A model generated the notes under the pieces. That model did not search any database and was not told where the DNA came from. It saw only the letters and a program-made list of their open reading frames with translations. Shown in pieces: positions 14,201 through 23,200 of a stretch of DNA of 64,000 bases. Every line of letters starts with the position of its first letter. Position 1 is the first letter of the stretch. This stretch comes from Nectonema munidae. Lineage: Eukaryota > Nematomorpha > Nectonematoida > Nectonematidae. The position numbers and the translations under genes were made by a program. The stretch spans positions 1-64,000 of the forward strand of contig JAUIRK010000924.1 of NCBI GenBank assembly GCA_030549495.1. Direction: 5' to 3'.

Positions 14201-17200
14201 TGTTTCATTATATCCCTTTAGATTATTATTTATTATTTTATTTTAAAAAATACTTCGATCCAACTTTGGATTTTATTGGCTGGTGGGCTGATAGGTAGAG
14301 GCGTCGCCTACGGATCCAAAGCCTTTGGGTTCGAATCCCGGCAATGCCATCGACTTATCATAAAAAGTTCATCAGTGCAGATATGGAAGTTTCTACTTCC
14401 CTTGCATGAAACACCCTGTCAAAAAAAAAAATTACTCATTGTCGCAAGCAAAATCTTACTCTTGCATTCAAAATTTAATTTAGATGTGTAATGTTCATTT
14501 TACATTGAAAAATACGTTTTGGAAATTTTTTCGCCATGTTTAATAGTTTTGAAAAAATATATGCAAAACATGCTCCTTTAATTGCACTCTTCAGGTCCGT
14601 GATTTTAATATTTTGCTTCAAAAGAACATGGCCTTACGCCGCCTCGTTTACATAATCGGGTAGGGTTGACTAAAAAAAGGTATACACAAACACTTCTATT
14701 CTTAATATATTAGATTTGATCATAAAAGCAATTCTTTATTTTATTCAGAATATTGGAAATATCAATCCTATAGCACTGATAAATGATACAGTTGGAACAT
14801 TGATGTCTTGTGCCGCTCAAGATAACAGGTGCTATGTTGGCATAATTTTGGGTTAGTTTTTGTTTATTCACTATTAATTAATGTTTGTAAACAATTCAAA
14901 TTCAGATTTTTCATGTCAAATTCCGTTTGAAAATAGGCTCATTAGATATAGTAGCCTTTGTATAATACCAACAATCTTCATTTACTTTTTGTTTGGTTTC
15001 AAAATAAAAATGACTTTTAAACAACATAGAAAAAATGCGATTGGATAAAGACTTGGAGATGAGCAGCATAACCCTTAGGCATTGTTCATAAACAAGGGTC
15101 CAGACTTGAATTTTATTGGTCAATATATGAATATAATATTTCGATGATTTCTTTTCATTACTCCTTATTGGTCACTTCTGCAAGCTGACCAAGTTACGTG
15201 TGTTATTTAAAAGATGATCTCTCTGTTTTGTTCAACACGCTCAGAGGCAATTTAATGGATATGATAAATGTTTTGTTTTGCAATCTTGAATGAATAAATT
15301 GAAATTGTGTAGTATTTAAGACTTTTCAAACACATAGTCTCATATACAGACCCGTCGATAAGATTATCTCCCTTCCCTTTCTAACTCCTGTGAAATATAT
15401 AATGTATACACTTTCTTATAGTCCATGCGCCATTAAAATCACTCCCCCTGTATTTAGAGTCTGGCAGCGTACTTATATACACATGTATGAATTTAAAAAT
15501 TGAACTTGGATTTTCCATTTTAAATCGATAATTAATTTGAAGAAAATAATAATTGAATGAGAAGGAAATTTATTTTATTAAAAATAACTTATTTATTTTA
15601 ATTAAATAAATTTCCTTCTCATTCAATTATTATTTTCTTCAAATTAATATACACATGTGTATACATACATAAAAGTCAAAGCTCGTGTACCAACAAAAAT
15701 ATTCAGAATTGTTGATTAATTACTTAATTATAAGTGTTGAGCCATTCAGTGCAGGAAATTTTTCGTGGTTAGCAAAAAGATTTTTCATATCTCCTGAAAT
15801 CAAATTTGGAGCTAGATATGTAATTGTTGATAAACACTGGTCTATCTCATATTTCTTCTTATGACAAATAACGCCTTCGACTCGAGATCTATTCGTACTA
15901 ATTTTAGTCAGCTAATGTCCGATTCGAAAACGAAGATGAGTAAAATGATTTATTAAGATCACTTAATAGACGAACAGTGATTTATTAAAATAAAAATAAG
16001 GACAATATCTTTCAATTGTGCTTTCTCTTGATTGGTTGACTAATTTCATTTTAACTTTTTATATTTTCTGATCCTTTGCGAATGTTGTCAACATTTTCTT
16101 TTACACTTCTTTCTTTACCTTGTGCTACGGCAGGTATAAATAAATGCAGCTTTATCTTTTTCAGGAACTGGAAGCAACGCTTGTTATATGGAGAATCTCG
16201 ACAAAGTGGAGCTATGGACGGAGAAGAGGGATAATCCAAACCAAGTTAGTTTATAATGTTATAAACCTTTTCTTGAGTTGCCATGGTAAAAGTTTGCACG
16301 AATCATAGTTTGGCATTTGAATTAGCGATAAATATTAATTTATGCTTCATTCGCACTCAACACTCGAATGTCTTTGCAACGTCAATTGCCTGCACAACAC
16401 TTGTAGCGAGCTCTGCTGTCTTTTACTGTTTCCTCTTTGTATGTTCCTCCTTCGTGGAAAGAGTACTAGTGCATCATTTAGTTCAAATGGGGCTCTTTTT
16501 TAATCATTATTTGCCAACTTCGCTTTCAAATCTTGCAGCAAACGTTTATCTTAATTCTTCAACATAATAAATAACTAATAGTTTGTGGCACTTTGCTAAG
16601 TTTATCCTAACACGTTATCTATTAGTTAATCTATTATGATAAGAAATTATAGACTTTTCATTGATGCCAGATAAAATAAAAAACAGAAATGTGATTACAA
16701 AAAGTTCTTCTTTTAAAACAAAGGATATCTGTTCTATTTAATCGTTGCATTTTCATTTTCAAATTTAGCTTTAATGCCATTTTATTTATATTTTCGCGCT
16801 TTTTTCTCTTTCTAGGTCATTATAAACACAGAGTGGGGTGCTTTTGGAGATCATGGCGAGTTAGATTTTATCCGAACTAAGTACGACTACCAAATTGACA
16901 GAGAATCTGTGAACCCGGAAAAACAAGTGTAATCTTTTTTTCTTTTTAGTGAAACTGATGAACACCATCAAATTTAATTTCCTTTTTTATTGTTTCACTG
17001 TTTTAAGAATCTTGATATGTTTCTGTTTCGGGAAAAGTTGTATCTTAAAGCAAAAATTTCTGATTTATTTTTATTCTTTTTTCTTGTTGACTTTTATTTA
17101 AAAACTTTGAACTCTGTGTTGTCAAATATAATATGTGTCTACTTATTAATCCAGAAAACTTGTGATGTAAAAACTCAATTTATGAAAGATATTTATTGGA

Positions 17201-20200
17201 TTTAAGAATTTTGAGAAAACTTCATTAGTGACTGTTTTTTCAGATTCAATTTATTCTTGTAACTTCTTGGTAATAAATATTATAGCTGATCTTAAACCTG
17301 ACATCTCATTTTAGTCGTGAATCGTGCAAAATTGATGAAGCAAATAACAAAGAAATGATACTGTACACCAAACCAGTTAAAAATTGTACAGACCAGAAGC
17401 TTTCATATATGAAATCGCGACTAGATGTCAATACCATAAAATCATCTTTCAGACTTCTGTTCCAGTGACTTTGAGAGATAAAATCAAAAGTACAGCAAAG
17501 AAGAAAGCTGACTTGTTTTCAAAAAAGACAGGAAAAATATATTGTTATCGGATTTGATTGATCCTAGTGACTCGAATTTTTCTTAGAAATGTTCTTAATA
17601 CGAGCATCCATTCATTATACCAATTTTTACCATTAAACTATCTCCGTTTGTTACAAAAGCTATATGATCTTGCATATTAAGATCTAACTCTTCCAGCTTA
17701 TTCTTAAACCTTTTTAAATATAATTTTTAGATCTTTTTTATACTAATTGATGTATGATCTCACTTATTGGATGATAATATTCAAATATTAAAGCTGATTT
17801 GTTATTAAAAATAGTACTCAATAATATTACTTACAATTTAAAAATGTGTATATGTTTTTATATAAACTTAATGTAATTTTTTTTAGAAATTACTGCTAAA
17901 TTCTGAATTTCCTTTAAAATTAGAAGTATTTGAAAAAACTAGTCAACTGTCTTATATGCTTAAGCTAAAAAATTGTGCAGTTAAAATAATCAAAAAAAAT
18001 TTGTCCCCTCCTTTCTTTTAAAAAATGCGCGCTCATAACATTGATAGGAGAAACGTTTTCTGATGAGAAGGTATAAGCATTGGAAAAAACTATAGAACAA
18101 TGAAAGTATACCAAAAGTAATTCTAGTAAAGATTCACCGAAATTTAATACGTGGTGCTGTGCTTGCATATACCAACAAATTTACAAATTTTTTGTTTACC
18201 AAATTGAAGAAAGCAAGTAAAATTTTATCCTATAAACAGTTTTCTTGTTTTAATTGAATGATTTCTTTTAATTTTATTTTCACGTTTTCCCATATTCTTT
18301 TCTTAAAAAATCTCATTATAATAGCTCTAACAACTTTATTTTCTCAAAGCTTCTAAATAAAACGACTCAGAATGAGCTGACGACAAAACTTTGTCACAAT
18401 CCTCTGACATATTAAACAGGTTTTGATGAATTTTTTAATGTGTTTTGAAACTTCCTTGCTGAACTTTTCATCAAACTAACGTGCATAAGTACTTTTTGGT
18501 TTTAGTTTTGAAAAAATGATATCTGGTTTGTACATGGGAGAGCTTGTGCGTCTTATTTTGATTGATTTGTGTGAAAACGGTTTATTGTTTGGAGGATTTG
18601 GTGTTGACGATTTATATACCAAAGGAAGATTCTTCACCAAATTCGTTTCTGAAGTCGAGAGGTAAGTTTTCCACTTTTATCAAATTTGAATTCTTTAAAA
18701 TATTTTTACTTTTGACAAAAAACATTTTAGTTTTTGGTCCATTTTATATTATATTCAAAACATGGCCCTATATATATAGATTAGGAACTGATTCTTTTTT
18801 TAGTTTTGATAGGAAAATGATATTAAGAAAATAATTCCCCTAAAACAGTTGTTAAATCTTTAATGTCGCAGATACTAATGCACTTCAATACTCTTTTTAG
18901 TTTTTGAATACTACGTTTTAAAGTCGACGCGTAGTTACAATAAACCCACTGCCGTTGTCATGCTTCCCTTCAACTCTCTACAGGGCTTCGTGAAGCGAAT
19001 GTAGAATTAGCAATTGTTAGCACGCCCCTCCCCCCCAACGTCCAGGGTTGTTGATATGGAGAGTGGCATTTCTCAAGGGTTTTTTGTAGATGAATGATTA
19101 ACTAATAATTTCTATAAGGACAAGAAGTATTTTAATCAAGGAATAATGATGCATTACATTTAATTTTTTTTTAGTCTTTTAGGTTGAGGTTATCACCTAA
19201 AACTAGTTTGTGCATATCATTATATAGTTCCACCTGAGATCTTTGTTGAAAACTAAACCTTTCTTACAAACTGATTTTTTAACATGAATGTCAACGTCAG
19301 TGACGGTGATAAAAAAAATTGAGACTTCACGTCTTGTTTTAGCGATTTTACAGATGACTTTCCTAACACACGCCAGGTGCTGGAAGAGCTCGGCCTAGAC
19401 ATGATTTCCCAAGAAGACTGTGCAATCACACACTACGTCTGTTCCTTGGTTTCCTCGAGAGCCGCATACCTCGCAGCTTCAGGTTCTTGTTGCCTCTTCT
19501 GCAGCTCGTCCCTCTCACTTTCCTATTTTAGGCATCGCCTGCATTCTAAATCGAATGGGACGTTCTCCTGTCACCGTTGGTGTTGACGGTTCTCTATACA
19601 GATACCATCCCAAATTTCATGATTTGATGACAGAGAAAATAAAACTCCTTGCTCCAAATATTGAGGTATGTATTTCTGGAAATTTGCTCACTGTTGCAAT
19701 GCAACCCTATTCTCTTTTATGCGTCGGAGGAGGTGCACTAGTTTTCACAAATATACAACTTCTAAAATACAAATATACAAAGTCTGCGCTTGAGAGTAAC
19801 AAAGAAAGGTTTAGACCATGACGATAGAGGAAGGGTAAAGGCGTATGTGGTTGGTGATGGTTATTATACGATATATAGTTCTGTGTCGTGGAAAAGATCA
19901 GGTGAATTCGCTTTATGGATGATGTGTGCGCTTGGGATTGTGTGTGCTTTGTATACAGTAATTATAGGGGATGGATATTTAGTAGTTTACTTTTTACATT
20001 AATTTAATGGGCCACACTCACCACCAAATCTATATTTTGAATATATGTTGATTTAATCTTACCAGAGGCCTATCTAGTGTCTGTGATTAAATAATTGCTT
20101 TTTCTTATCTCTAGAAAATAGGTACACGCGTTAAGCCGATTTTTCTTATTGTTTGCGACTGGGCACTGCTCAAGCAAAAAATAAGTTTTTGGTCCACATC

Positions 20201-23200
20201 ACAACCTAAGGAAATGGTATTGATATACTTGACATGGCTTGACAAAAACAACGTGGCAGTTGAAATTCGTAAGTGTCCAAACAAAAATTTACAAGTGTTA
20301 CCCTGTTATGAATTTTTCAAGGTATAAAACTTCTATGAATGTCATAACTATCCTAAGTGTCCACCCATACGAATTTTTGATGAGAAAAAATTCACTGTTG
20401 TAAATTTTAGCTCAGCGCGCTAAAAATGAAAATATCTTCCACAGGATATTAAAATTTTATTATTTGATAACTATAAAACTAATTTAATCTAATTTAATCA
20501 TAACATGCCCATATATTTAAGTTATGTCTAAGGATTTTACAAATGGTACCAAAAATTAATCAAAATCCAACTTTTTAAAATAATAATCTTTAATTTTTTA
20601 TCCAATATAATTTTATATATTCGGAATCACCATGAGAAAAAACACGAATATATACAAAAACTTTACTAAAAATTTTGAGTCTGCAAGCGATAACGAAAAA
20701 AATATTTTTTAACTGTAACCAGTGTTCACATAAACTTTCTATAGCGTCTAGACATCATATAAGTAACTGATTCATCCTTGCCCTCACAGGAAGTTCCGTC
20801 CATGAAGATCTGGGAAAAATTTAGAAGCGGAGTTACATAAATATCTCTCTTACTTAATACTAAATTTCAAGTGTTTGAGTAATAAAAGCGCCTAAACAAA
20901 ATAAAACATGTAAGAAATAGAAATCTTGCTTTAATACACAAACGATTTTCAAAATACGATGAATTATAAAGAACCTTGTCATGGATTACTCGAGTGACGT
21001 AAGCAAAGCGATCAATAGAAACTTGAAAATAATAAATACAAGATAATTTATACAAGAGAATTGCTTGGGTTTGAGAATTGTACGATGGTCAAAATACCAT
21101 ATCGGGGAATCATGATAATGTGGTGATGAGCAACAAATTCGGATAAGCTATCATGAGTGGTATTATCAATACAAGAAAAAGTGAGGATGAATAATATAAT
21201 TTTAAGTACTATGCTACTAATAAATAACTAAACATATTAAAGCCTAAACTTTTTGGGTCAAATTCGGTAAATTTTTTCCGTTTAAAAAAGTTGACTGTCC
21301 TTGTATAAGCGATTATTCAGGGTGTCTACCAACCTTGAAAACATTGAAAACCTCTTAATTTTGAAAAAACCTCTTGAAAACCTTAAAAACCTCTTGAATT
21401 TCACTAATGTTTAGAAAAACATAGATTACCCATTTATAAAAACAGGGTGTCTACCAACCTTGAAAACATTGAAAACCTTGAAAACCTCTTAATTTTGAAA
21501 AAACCTCTTGAAAACATTGAAAACCTTAAAAACGTCTTGAATTTCACTAATGTTTAGAAAAACATAGATTACCCATTTATAAAAACATAGATATATATTA
21601 TAGTAAATATTACAGTACTGTATTTTTAATGTTGTTGCTTTATCATCCCTTGATTTTTCAATTTTTTTCTTTTATTTCTTTTTTATTCATTACGATAAAT
21701 AACCAAAATTTGTTTTTCTTCAATGAAACATAGGACAATGCAATTGATTGATTGCAAGAACTTTGTAAAAATTGTAATGGAAATATTCATTCAGTAGAGA
21801 GAAAGCACCCACTCTTTTATTCATATACACAATATTATTATGAAATTTAGTTATCATTATGTTTTATATCATCAATCAAAATATGTGCATCACTTTTTCT
21901 CTTTTCAGCTTTATTGAAATTAAATATGCAATTTTTCGAAATGTTTTCAACGAGCATTTTATTTTGTAAGGACAAATTTGTTTCTTTTTTTGTTTTAAAG
22001 TTAACTGGAATATATCACATTAAAGTATTCTTACTTTTGATAAAAAGAGATACAAAGGTATTTTATTAATTCATAATAAAAATAAAGATGTCGCTATATA
22101 ACTTTTTTTGGGTAATTTTTAGATTAGCATTAATATTTTGTTTTAATATTTTTAATATTCTTCAACTTTTGTTTTACATGCCTAATAAAACAGGGTGGAG
22201 AAGCACTTTTTTAAAAGAATGGCTTAACGAACCTGAATGGAAAAATTGGCTCAAAGAAAATCAAAACAATAAACACTTAGCCTACTGCTCATTGTGTAAG
22301 AAAGACATAAGTTTAGCAACAATGGCACTAAAAGCTCTGAATTCTTGCAGACAAAATTCCATTCCAGATTTTTTTTGTAGTAAATAATTCTAATATTTTG
22401 CCACTTCTTCTCTTTCAACAAACGTCCAATCTTCTGTATTTCATTCAAATTTTGCAGAGTCTTCTTTGTCTTCGCATGCTCTCACTCCTATAACTTTTTT
22501 TTCAACGGAAAATGGTAGAAATAAGAAAGCTGAAATATATTGGGCATTGCATGTAGTTTATAATAATCTTTCATTAAGAGCTGGCTGCAAAGGAATCGAA
22601 GTTCAAAAGTTGATGTATCCAGAAGTAAAAGAAGTTCATTCTTTGAAAATGAGAAAAGATAAATTGTCTTATATAATTAATTTTGGTTTGGCACCTTATT
22701 TTCATCGCGTATTAAGAGATGAGGTAATAAAATCTAATTTTTTAGCAGTATCTTTTGATGAAACGCTGAACAAAATATCGCAGAAAAAACAAATGGATAT
22801 AATAATTAGATTTTTTTCAAGAGGAAAATTTCATACCAGATACTGGGGCTCTTCTTTTTTAGGACACTCCACAGCTTCAGATATGCTTGAAAATTTTTTA
22901 GAAGCTATTCATCCGATAAATAACAGTAAAATTATTCAAATTTCAATGGATGGTCCAGCTGTAAATTGGAAATTTTTGCGAATTTTTAAGGAATATCAAA
23001 AAAGCAAAAATGCTAATGCACCAGAATTGTTAGAAACAGGAAGTTGTACTTTACATATTATACATGGAGCTTTTAAAAACGGGGAAAAGAAGACAAATTG
23101 GAAAATAATTAGTTTTCTCAGAGACATTTATAATTTGTTCAAAGATGTTCCTAGTAGAAGAGCTGATTATTCTGCATTTACTAATTCTAATCTTTTTCCT

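Noticed and set aside
14277-14349. Possible functional tRNA gene
   Set aside because: The B box is perfect, but the acceptor stem pairs poorly, no anticodon stem is clear and an A-run follows, which fits a SINE.
16283-16567. 94-codon open frame on + strand
   Set aside because: It lies between two hexokinase exons, has no recognisable domain and reads as chance intronic sequence.
19420-19821. 133-codon open frame
   Set aside because: It runs through two hexokinase exons and the 49-bp intron. The real product uses the splice sites.
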